Positions 34,137-41,499 of a stretch of 64,000 bases of DNA are shown piece after piece. The position numbers and the translations under genes were made by a program. The stretch spans positions 141,037 through 205,036 of the forward strand of contig DIXM01000012.1 of NCBI GenBank assembly GCA_002436025.1. The letters run 5' to 3'. Under the pieces are notes generated by a model that was given only the letters and a program-made list of their open reading frames with translations, was not told the DNA's origin and made no database searches. Position 1 is the stretch's first letter; every line of letters begins with the position of its first letter. Origin of the DNA: a candidate division Hyd24-12 bacterium UBA6080. GTDB taxonomy: Bacteria; Fermentibacterota; Fermentibacteria; Fermentibacterales; JCC-6.

Positions 34137-34635
34137 CTTGACCTCTGAGACCTTCAGTCGAGACTCCAGTGCCTTCACAGATTTCGGCGACCCTCAGCTC
34201 GAACTGGGCAAGCTCCCGCTCGAAGGCAGCCATTTTCCTCTTCGCAGATTTTGCTGCTGCCACGGAAGGATTCTCGCCGAGTTCTGGGAGTTCTGCCAGA
34301 CTCTTCTGCAGTCGAGCAGCAAGAACCCTTACTTCTTCCAGAGCATTCTCAGAACGCTCTGCGGCTTCCACTGCCCGGCGTGTTTTCTGAACAGCAACCT
34401 TCGCACTCCGGGCTGCGGCATAGTCCTGATAGAAAGCCGACTCGCCCGTCTCCTCAAGAATGACATCAAGACGTCCAACGTACTCGGAAACAACCTTCGC
34501 CGTCAGCCTCACGAACTCGGCAAGACGGGCATCGTAGGACTCACATTCGATGAACTCAATGGTCACGTCAAAGTTCTGTTTGGTTTCAAGGACGGGGAAT
34601 TCTTCGGGAAGCACGTGTTTCTTCTTTGTCCCCAT
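34126..34635 (-). CDS. Hypothetical coiled-coil protein, partner of the serine recombinase
   Basis: A 169-residue protein, not recognised. The first 50 residues look like a small globular domain (NFDVTIEFIECESYDARLAEF). The rest is Ala/Glu/Arg/Lys-rich helix with coiled-coil periodicity. GGGAGG lies five bases before ATG 34635. Its end overlaps the recombinase start by 11 bases, so the two are translated together. In phage-type serine integrase loci such a position may hold a recombination directionality factor or accessory protein, but this is only a suggestion from location. Confidence 0.65.
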   Translation of the reverse strand: MGTKKKHVLPEEFPVLETKQNFDVTIEFIECESYDARLAEFVRLTAKVVSEYVGRLDVILEETGESAFYQDYAAARSAKVAVQKTRRAVEAAERSENALEEVRVLAARLQKSLAELPELGENPSVAAAKSAKRKMAAFERELAQFELRVAEICEGTGVSTEGLRGQDGS

Positions 34636-35112
34636 CCTGACCTCCCGACTGAGCATAGAACTGCTGATCGACAAACCCGGGCATCGTAACCTGATTCAGC
34701 GGTGAGTATGAAACCATGCCTCGGGAAGGTCAACGCGCCATAAGGACGAGTCCTGCAACTACCCCCTCGACGGACCTGGTGTCCCAGTTCTGGCTGGCGG
34801 TAGGCAGTTCTGAGTCGTCAATCTAGCCTCCCATAGAGCCCAGAACCAAGAGTCCCGTTCCCCTGTAGTCAGGAGAGTGTCCTGCAAGCGCCATAGATGC
34901 CCAGAAACGCCTTATTGCTGGCGGGTGGTACATCCCACTCTCAGAACGATCGTCGGTTTTCAGCCCCGACAGGCTTCGGAATAGGGCACTTCCTCAGAAG
35001 AGCGGCTGACATCCACCGGTGTAGAAGCACTTGACTTACGTCGCACCTGACCAGACGCTTGCAGGAGTGTCAGCTTACCTGCAAACAGAACGATGGAGGG
35101 ATTGTTCAGCTC
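34636..35112 (-). other. 477-base gene-poor stretch upstream of the recombinase unit
   Basis: No convincing coding frame is seen. An 11-base inverted repeat TCCTGCAAGCG occurs at 34880-34890 and, reversed, at 35056-35066; TCCTGCAA also occurs near 34750. These could be protein-binding sites for the recombinase or its partner. The promoter of the recombinase unit probably lies in its first 100 bases. A short plus-strand frame at its right edge (35059-35358) runs antisense to the DUF3800 gene and is probably not real. Confidence 0.4.
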
Positions 35113-35943
35113 TCAATATTCATCAGGACTCTTGCTGAATGCAATGCTGTCCAAAGGGAGTCGATGCCCACAGTTTCCACGGACGTAGTGTTCATCCCCA
35201 AACAGCCAATGGTAGAAGTTGCCGTACTTCCGGAACGGGTGGAGCTTGACTCCAACTCCTCCAGTACGACCGCGCTCACGAATGAGGAGTGGCGACAGAT
35301 GCGGGAACAGACGCGGAGCAAAGTTGCTCTCACCGGTGACGTAGGCAAGCGTGCATGAGGTGATCAGGTCTGCCGCTTGGAGAATTCGCGAGAGACTATA
35401 TGGCGAAGTAAGAACAGACATCACTATTCTTTCAGGTGTGAGGCATTCCGTTCCGGTGCGAAGCGTCTCAAGGCAGTGCAAAAGAAACGACTCCTCGGTC
35501 CGGTGGTCCCCACCGGGGCGGTCGCAAATGATCAGGCCATGTGAGTCGGCATTACTGAGAAACCAGTCAACACGTTCGATGAGGAGTTTCACCACATCAA
35601 TCTCCGGAGTGGTGCTAGATCCCTCCGCCGGCGAGCAGCCTGCGTCCTCCGCAACGAATACGGCCTTGCACTCATGTTCTGCAATAGCACTCAGAACAGC
35701 GATCTGGAAGTCTCTTCGTGCCTCATGCAGAAGGTTGCCCCGCATCCAATGCTCACGCCCCGGGGACCACTTGAACACCTCCTTCGGAGGGAACCCGTGG
35801 TCTGAGCATATTTGGTCCAGCTGAAACTCAAGAGGGCGTACGTGATCTGATGAAACGACCAGTCCCCCAATGGCGACCATTCGGCCCATCTTAGGACGTG
35901 TGGGTTTGCTTTGGGATGAGTCATCTACGAAGAATATGTGCAT
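35113..35943 (-). CDS. DUF3800 family protein
   Basis: A 276-residue protein that opens with MHIFFVDDSS, the start pattern of DUF3800 (family form Y-I-D-E-S-G). Other family-like blocks are SRILQAADLITSCT near residue 200 (the conserved L-Q-x-A-D segment) and HGLIICDRPG in the middle. The family has an RNase-H-like fold by prediction and is common in prophages and defence islands; no activity is firmly established. It lies in a run of four minus-strand genes with an NPG-motif protein, a Dam methylase and a ParB-like protein. Confidence 0.8.
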   Translation of the reverse strand: MHIFFVDDSSQSKPTRPKMGRMVAIGGLVVSSDHVRPLEFQLDQICSDHGFPPKEVFKWSPGREHWMRGNLLHEARRDFQIAVLSAIAEHECKAVFVAEDAGCSPAEGSSTTPEIDVVKLLIERVDWFLSNADSHGLIICDRPGGDHRTEESFLLHCLETLRTGTECLTPERIVMSVLTSPYSLSRILQAADLITSCTLAYVTGESNFAPRLFPHLSPLLIRERGRTGGVGVKLHPFRKYGNFYHWLFGDEHYVRGNCGHRLPLDSIAFSKSPDEY

Positions 35944-36029
35944 ATTTCTCTATCTTCTGAACACTGAATCAAGCGGCGAGAGCCCACGGCCGTCTAGGTG
36001 GACCTTGCCTCATCCGTTTCAATTCCATG

Positions 36030-36866
36030 TTAGTCAGCATTTTGGCTATTCTTGCTGAGTGCACCAGCCAGTGCGGTGAGCCCGCTTTCACCCGGCAGGC
36101 GATTCCCGCCCATCATCAACACCAGAGCCTTCCGCCTCCCGTTCACGTTTGCGACTAAAGCAGCAGCGGTCACGTTCGATGTGGAGCCATGAATGTGTTT
36201 CCGAGTAAGTTCGATGTGCAATGCTTTGCTCAGCTCGAGCCCTACAAGCTTGGCGAACCAAGGCAGCCAGACAGATCTGCGCATGGCCTCTTCCACCCCG
36301 GTCGCAGTCAACGACACACGTGACGAGATAGCTGAGAGACCCACGACGTGATGTGGTTTTAAGAAAGCCCCAAGGTGCTCTGTGTACTCGCGCAGCAGGC
36401 TGTTAGAGTTGCTTTCAACTGCTTGAACCAGCTTCTGTTTGTTGGGGAGGTTGGCACTGTGAAAGGGACACGCCTCGACTTGGAGCAAGCCCTCATATCC
36501 GGCACACTCGGCCAGCCTCAAGAACGCCGTGATACGATGAAGCGCAAGACTGCCTTTTCTGAGGGACGTCTCGTAGAAGTGGCCAAGCCCCTCAGTTGCC
36601 TCTCGGTACGTATGTGATGGCTTGATGATGGAACTCGTTCCGCCAACAACGGCTGTATGTGACTGATGGTCCATGCTGCCACCTGGGTTCGTGGTCACTG
36701 CGACCAAGGGGTTCGACCCTGCGCGGAACTCGAGCCACGGTTCAGGTGCGCTCCTCGCATCGAATCTTCCACCATAGAAGGCCGAATTTGGGAGCCGATC
36801 CGCCAGCCAGTCGAACCAAAGGCGGTCGCAGAATGAGCCATATGGTCCATCGAAGATGTCTGTCAT
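36030..36866 (-). CDS. Uncharacterised protein, perhaps uracil-DNA-glycosylase-like fold
   Basis: A 278-residue protein, not firmly recognised. NPLVAVTTNPGGS near residue 53 resembles the N-P-G motif that opens uracil-DNA-glycosylase-like domains, and LLQVEACPFHSANL near 127 resembles the second P-x-H element seen in such folds. The C-terminal histidine motif of active glycosylases is not evident. GGGGAAG lies a few bases before ATG 36866. It lies between the DUF3800 gene and the Dam methylase, suggesting a role in DNA modification or defence. The fold is a guess from two short motifs. Confidence 0.5.
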   Translation of the reverse strand: MTDIFDGPYGSFCDRLWFDWLADRLPNSAFYGGRFDARSAPEPWLEFRAGSNPLVAVTTNPGGSMDHQSHTAVVGGTSSIIKPSHTYREATEGLGHFYETSLRKGSLALHRITAFLRLAECAGYEGLLQVEACPFHSANLPNKQKLVQAVESNSNSLLREYTEHLGAFLKPHHVVGLSAISSRVSLTATGVEEAMRRSVWLPWFAKLVGLELSKALHIELTRKHIHGSTSNVTAAALVANVNGRRKALVLMMGGNRLPGESGLTALAGALSKNSQNAD

Positions 36867-36923
36867 GCCGAAGGCTTCCCCATTAGGTAGACACTTTCCG
36901 GGTTAGCAAAAATTGAAACGATC

Positions 36924-37799
36924 TTAGGCAGTCCGCTCGAGTTCCCACCCCTTCGGAACATCGGCCATGGTATCGGACAAGATCGCAATTTCCTTCGCTT
37001 TTGAAGCGCCATTTGCGGAGTAGAGAAGCTCGAAGAGTCTTCGACGGCGCTCAGTGTACAGCCTCTCGACGTGCGTCGAGTTGTCGTATGTCAGCAACCA
37101 CGATGAATCCTTGAACCCGTTAAGCACACTGGCAAGGCGTTCGTGATCTTTGATTTCAAAGGAGTTCATGTACAACGAATGGGCCTTCTCGAAATATGGC
37201 GGATCAGCATAGATGAAATTCTCGCGTTGACCGGCATAGGCGGAAATGACTTCCACACCATCACGTGAAGTGACGGTGATGTCTGACGCATGTAGAGCGA
37301 GCAGTTCGATGCGTTCTGCCAGCTGTTGCCTATTGAAGCGTGCATCGATCTTGTAGCTTCCTGTCTGGTCAAACCCCCCAATAGGACCTCCGTTGAGAAT
37401 TCCAGAACGATTTGTGCGATTCAGATAGAATGTCGCAAATCCAAGTGATTCTATATCGTCAGGTGCTGCAGAAGTATAGATTTCCTTCTGTTTGCGCCAT
37501 TCCGATACCTCCAGCGGTACCGACAGTATTCTTGATATCAGGCTATCAGGCGATTTGTGGACAAGACACCAAAAGGCATGAATAGCAGGATCCAAGTCGT
37601 TGATGACGATGTGGCTGACCTGACCAGTCACAAGAAGACTCAAGCCAGCTCCTGCACCTCCAGCATAGGGCTCGATGTAAGTGCAACCCGCCAAATCACT
37701 GGCTCTGATGAGATGTCTTAGGCGAGAGTAGAGCGCACCTTTGCCGCCAGGATAGCGCAGGGGGGAAACATGCAGCCTCTTGTTCGGACGCAGTGTCAC
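36924..37799 (-). CDS. Dam-type DNA adenine methyltransferase (D12 class)
   Basis: A 291-residue adenine-N6 methyltransferase. Motif I region: PLRYPGGKGALYSRL and YIEPYAGGAGAGLSLL. The catalytic motif is ADPPYFEKAHSLY (DPPY) near residue 197. A Dam-like target domain lies between them (YLNRTNRSGILNGGPIGGF). It methylates adenine in a short DNA site. The start is GTG 37799, overlapping the ParB-like stop (GTGA), so the two proteins are made together. No restriction endonuclease is next to it, so it is better viewed as part of this four-gene cluster or as a solitary phage-type methylase. Confidence 0.9.
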   Translation of the reverse strand: MTLRPNKRLHVSPLRYPGGKGALYSRLRHLIRASDLAGCTYIEPYAGGAGAGLSLLVTGQVSHIVINDLDPAIHAFWCLVHKSPDSLISRILSVPLEVSEWRKQKEIYTSAAPDDIESLGFATFYLNRTNRSGILNGGPIGGFDQTGSYKIDARFNRQQLAERIELLALHASDITVTSRDGVEVISAYAGQRENFIYADPPYFEKAHSLYMNSFEIKDHERLASVLNGFKDSSWLLTYDNSTHVERLYTERRRRLFELLYSANGASKAKEIAILSDTMADVPKGWELERTA

Positions 37800-39205
37800 G
37801 GCCTGACCACGTACTCAAGCAATGAGACCACCGAACGCCACATTTCAATTGCCTCGTCTGGCGTCACATACATCTTGTGGTTGTGATTAACTGCATTCAG
37901 CTTGTCTGCAGTGACTTGGTAGTAGACGAGCTTTGTCATGCCAGCGACGACCTGTACTACCCACTTATCCCCTTTTGTCCTCGCATACTCCGAGAGCCAG
38001 TCAAGGCAGTTACTCAGATAGACGTAGCCGTTATGGTTGTGTGTGCTCTTGATTTCGATATGCTGCACTTCCGCGAACGACTTGATTCCCTTCTCTATCG
38101 CAGCTCTCATAAGCAGGAATGCTGTTGCTGGTCGTTGCTGTACATTCGTGGTCGACAGCTCCTCAAGGCACTGCTTGAATCCCTCACCATAGGACGCTGG
38201 AGCTGAAATTCGACTAACACTGAGGTAAGGGTCCCTCGGTTTACGAGGAGGGTTTGAAGTAGTCGTCTTTGGTTCATCATCTGCTTTGGGTTTAGGGTTT
38301 GCGGGTGCATCTCCCCCCTTGCTGCCGTCCTGATGGCTAAGCACAGATCCATTGTCGCTCATAAGTTGTGCGAATCGTGGGTTGTCCTTGACCTTGTTCA
38401 ATGTACGTGTATTCAGGCTTCCCTCTGCGATTCCTTGGAGAATAACCTCTGCAATTTTGTCGAATTCATCATCAGTGATTGTCATGCTGAAGCTACCGTC
38501 ATCCCCAACTTGTAGCCCAACCAGTTCTCTGAACTCCTTTGAATCGTGAATTCGAGCAAGTGTGGACAATCCTTTCTTAAACTTCGTGGACACGACGAAG
38601 TCCCGCAGTTCAGGGCTTGCGTTCCTAATGGATTTGATGCGATTGACCATCTGTGCGCGAAAGACGAACTTCTTGACGTCGCTGGCGGGGTACCGTTCCA
38701 CGAGTTCTTGAAATGTACGGCCGCTATCAATCTGAGCTTGGAAGAACGCTGCTTGGCGGGAAGGCGTCCAAGGACGACGAAGGTTGCCAGTGTGAATCGC
38801 CGCGATGAGCTGATCCGCAGCATCCTGTGAAGGAGCGATAAGCACTTCCACATGCGTGATCTTGGGGTGGTGAGGGTAGCGCTTCTGAATTGCAGCAATC
38901 CTGTTACTGAAGTCCGAAACAAGCATAGGGTTCTGCATCGCCTTAAGCGCTGCAATGCGACGATTGCCCTCGACAACGATGCACTCAGCGTCACGATACA
39001 CGACAACTGGAACTTCGTGAGTCAGATAGCCCACTGAGCAGATACCCTCGACAAGTCGGAGGGCGTCTTCATTAACAAAAAGATCTTCCATGATATCGGC
39101 CTCGACCTTCGCATCAGTCAATTCGAGCCGAACATTTCGGGGATCCAAGCGGATGCCTGTGCGAAGTTCAAACGTTTCTCGCTTCCAATTGCTTGTATCC
39201 ACCAT
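37796..39205 (-). CDS. ParB/Srx-like nuclease-domain protein
   Basis: A 469-residue protein. The N-terminal ParB/sulfiredoxin domain contains GYLTHEVPVVVYRDAECIV followed by VEGNRRIAALKAM (family E-G-x-x-R-x-x-A) near residue 80. A helical middle and a Pro/Lys-rich linker (NPKPKADDEPK) precede a C-terminal helical domain with RAAIEKGIKSFAE. ParB-like domains bind CTP or act as nucleases. I start at ATG 39205, where GGGGAG lies three bases upstream; the frame opens 13 codons before. It is coupled to the Dam methylase by a GTGA overlap, an arrangement of DNA recognition plus methylation that suggests defence or anti-restriction. Confidence 0.8.
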   Translation of the reverse strand: MVDTSNWKRETFELRTGIRLDPRNVRLELTDAKVEADIMEDLFVNEDALRLVEGICSVGYLTHEVPVVVYRDAECIVVEGNRRIAALKAMQNPMLVSDFSNRIAAIQKRYPHHPKITHVEVLIAPSQDAADQLIAAIHTGNLRRPWTPSRQAAFFQAQIDSGRTFQELVERYPASDVKKFVFRAQMVNRIKSIRNASPELRDFVVSTKFKKGLSTLARIHDSKEFRELVGLQVGDDGSFSMTITDDEFDKIAEVILQGIAEGSLNTRTLNKVKDNPRFAQLMSDNGSVLSHQDGSKGGDAPANPKPKADDEPKTTTSNPPRKPRDPYLSVSRISAPASYGEGFKQCLEELSTTNVQQRPATAFLLMRAAIEKGIKSFAEVQHIEIKSTHNHNGYVYLSNCLDWLSEYARTKGDKWVVQVVAGMTKLVYYQVTADKLNAVNHNHKMYVTPDEAIEMWRSVVSLLEYVVRP

Positions 39206-39355
39206 AATCTCCCCTTCATGGTATACGCACTTAAATGATTGCATCTTAAGAACCGCTTAGTGCTCCGACACAACAGGATCTAGACGTGTTATCAGTTACA
39301 TCAACCTCTAAATTCCACGAAGTAGCCTGTCGTGACGAAACCAGTTGCACAGCCG

Positions 39356-39766
39356 CTATTTAATCATTCGTCCAACCCAATTCTTAATGCCTACTACTCT
39401 TTTTTTAAGCTCCTTTGCCTGAGCGATTGAAATGCTGTTTTCAGGAAGGATGTACTTACCGGTGCTCTTGACCGCAATCGGGTAAAGAAATGTGTTTCTC
39501 AAGCTTGTAAGAGTCACGGCAAGCGCGGCAACTGCTTTCCCGTTTCTAAGGGGTATTGCCGCATCTTTGAAATGCTTCATTTTATTCGCATGAGACACTC
39601 CAGGTCCTACGGGCTTACGCATGTGGGTCGACAGAGCGCACCCAGTCGATTCAAACGCATGATAAGCCAAGAACGCTGCATTCTCTTGAATACTCACTGC
39701 AATCATCGCGTCACAGGCATGAAGAGATCGTTCCGCTACCCTTTGGTAATCATTCTTCAATGGCAT
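39356..39766 (-). CDS. Small helical protein, perhaps HEPN-like
   Basis: A 136-residue helical protein. RVAERSLHACDAMIAVSIQ at the start, then YHAFESTGCALSTHM and TLTSLRNTFLYPI, resembles the four-helix HEPN fold. The R-N in SLRNTFLY lacks the final His of the HEPN RNase motif (Rx4-6H), so it may be inactive or a different fold. The ATG at 39766 lies inside the end of the upstream gene, giving a 17-base overlap and probable coupling, as in toxin-antitoxin pairs. Function unknown. Confidence 0.5.
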   Translation of the reverse strand: MPLKNDYQRVAERSLHACDAMIAVSIQENAAFLAYHAFESTGCALSTHMRKPVGPGVSHANKMKHFKDAAIPLRNGKAVAALAVTLTSLRNTFLYPIAVKSTGKYILPENSISIAQAKELKKRVVGIKNWVGRMIK

Positions 39767-40139
39767 ACAAGAGTGCTCCGGCTTTTCTAAACCGATTGAC
39801 AAGTCTAGATGGCAGTTTTTGAGGCGAGCGAAAGTAAACAGAGGGGGCAGTGTTCACGAACGGCAAAACGTCCGTTCTCAAGTAGAACTCTGCAAAAGCA
39901 TCCTCCACTTGCTTTAGCGCGGAATAAACCGTTCGTTTTCTACTAAAGGTGAAAAACTGCATACTCTTCGGCAACTTGGCAGCTGGGCGTTCTGGGTACA
40001 AGGCAACTACGCCTAAAGGCCTATCGGATGAGTCTTGTATCCAACTAGCTATAGTCAACAGATGATCTGTAAGAATGGGAAAACAATCAGATGGAAACTG
40101 CGACTTGTTTGAGTATCGAATGTAGTCATGAAAAGACAT
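39750..40139 (-). CDS. Hypothetical protein coupled to the HEPN-like gene
   Basis: A 129-residue protein, not recognised. It begins SFHDYIRYSNKSQFP, has a strand-rich middle (RPLGVVALYPERPAAKLP, MQFFTFSRKRTVYSA), then a helix (LKQVEDAFAEF). It could be a small antitoxin-like partner of the overlapping HEPN-like protein. It lacks the G-S-x-x-x-G motif of MNT nucleotidyltransferase antitoxins. AAGGAGAGG lies eleven bases before ATG 40139. Confidence 0.5.
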   Translation of the reverse strand: MSFHDYIRYSNKSQFPSDCFPILTDHLLTIASWIQDSSDRPLGVVALYPERPAAKLPKSMQFFTFSRKRTVYSALKQVEDAFAEFYLRTDVLPFVNTAPSVYFRSPQKLPSRLVNRFRKAGALLYAIEE

Positions 40140-40509
40140 GGAGTGTTTCCTCTCCTTGTCAAGCCTGACCTTACGGCAGCCGGTAACTGGTTGCATAACA
40201 CCCATTCAATAGAATAGCTCTCAGGTTACTTAGAGTCAATACGGTTTTAAGGTTTTTATGGTACATCAAGCCGTTGTTAGCATAGAGTTTTCCGGGTCGT
40301 GAAAAACAACTCATTTGGGCATCCGATTATCTCGCAACGCAATTCTTGACCACAAAAACCTCTGCGAAGTCAAGCTCAGTGTGGTGAATTTTGTTCGTTG
40401 TATGTTTCTTTTTTAAAAAGGTTTCCGCAACACCATATCCCAACACAATGGTTACATGGTGTAACATTCTCCTATTTTATGGATTCTCCAATTCAGATGC
40501 ATTTCGCAG
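40140..40509. other. AT-rich intergenic stretch between the gene pair and the integrase scar
   Basis: This 370-base stretch shows no coding frame of interest. It is clearly richer in A/T than its surroundings and probably holds the promoter of the minus-strand small gene pair. It separates that pair from the truncated integrase scar and so may mark a recombination join. Confidence 0.4.
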
Positions 40510-40959
40510 TTAATCTCCACGTCGCGAGTATGGGATGTGCAACTCCTGAGCCGCCTTTTTTCTTGCCCTCTCTCCTCGGCGGTCGTACTTGGCCGTGGTG
40601 TTAGTGCTGGCATGGCCAAGGTAGCCCGCTACGGTCACGGCATCGGTAATGTCCAAGAGGTCGCTCGCTGTGGTCCGTCTGAGGTCGTGGGTAACAAGGT
40701 CCGTCACCCCGGCTTCCCTTGCCCTGCGTTTCATGATTTCGTTCAGGCTCTGGGAACTGATACCCTGACCTTCGACCAAGTGTCCTCCCCGTCTTCCTGC
40801 CAAATGTTGTCTCCTTACACCGTACCATCTGTGCAAGGTCCCTGGAGAACACCCGATCTTTGCAGGGATGGATACGATCTCCGCCCAGCGGGAGCCGTAC
40901 TCCTTGGTGTGCTCCAACGCCCGTCGAACCACCCGCTTTCAAACCTCTGCCGGAAACAT
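40510..40959 (-). pseudogene. Scar: IS3 OrfA fragment joined to a tyrosine recombinase C-terminus
   Basis: A chimeric frame. Upstream, about 40810-40959, an IS3-type OrfA fragment (VRRALEHTKEYGSRWAEI, KIGCSPGTLHRW) is interrupted by a TGA at 40939-40941. It runs straight into the last roughly 95 residues of a tyrosine recombinase (THDLRRTTASDLLD, LGHASTNTTAKYDR with the catalytic His and Tyr). The recombinase part is clearly homologous to the complete gene at 46205-47224, with many silent differences, so it is an old second copy rather than a recent duplicate. It cannot make an active recombinase because the first catalytic Arg domain is missing. Confidence 0.78.
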
Positions 40960-41499
40960 GTTCTTATGATCCTTGGCACAATCCTCTCACATCAGGAACT
41001 CTCCGGTCCACCCGAGTTGGTCCGCTCTTTCCGGAAAATCACGGAGTTGCACGCAGTACATTGCCATACCGGATCGTCGTCTGTCACGCAGCTCCCTCCA
41101 AGCACAGTCTTTCCTGCATCAAAATCGGAGAACATTTAGGAGGAACCTGCCGGGTAGCAGAGGAGAATAGTTGCGACTGATGGTATCTTGTAGAAAGAGC
41201 TCTTGCTGGCTTTCGTGAAGATTCGTTTCTTACGGTCATTTTTCTTCAGACAACAATGCACGTTATCTGCGCCCAATAGCGCTACGACGATCACCCTTCT
41301 CACGCCCGGGCACCGAGGTTGCTACAGCTGGTGGAAGCACTCGTCAGGCTAATGCCTTCGACTTTTCGATCCGCCACTCACTGAATTCGAAGACCAGTAC
41401 AAACGGGCGCAGCGGGTTGGATCAAACCTCTTCGAGTATCGCTCTTGGTTCTTGTGATAAATCCCAGTGCGCAGTAGAATCAAGCGCTTGGAGGTCATC
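40960..41499. other. Stretch upstream of the reverse transcriptase, with a decayed reading frame
   Basis: There is no intact gene here. Around 41250-41460, plus-strand translation gives protein-like pieces in different frames (HPSHARAPRLLQLVEALVR, then PPLTEFEDQYKRAQRVGSNL), separated by stops and a frame change. This looks like a decayed gene of unknown family. Because several defence reverse transcriptases are preceded by a structured noncoding RNA, this region is also where such an RNA would lie; I see no strong stem-loop by eye. Confidence 0.4.

Noticed and set aside
35059..35358. Plus-strand frame of 99 residues
   Set aside because: It lies almost fully antisense to the DUF3800 gene and shows no domain or ribosome-binding site.
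36924..39205. Classic restriction-modification system
   Set aside because: Only a methylase is clear; no restriction enzyme of known type lies beside it, so I list it as a possible new module instead.
39750..40139. MNT nucleotidyltransferase antitoxin identity
   Set aside because: The G-S-x-x-x-G and D-x-D signatures are not present.
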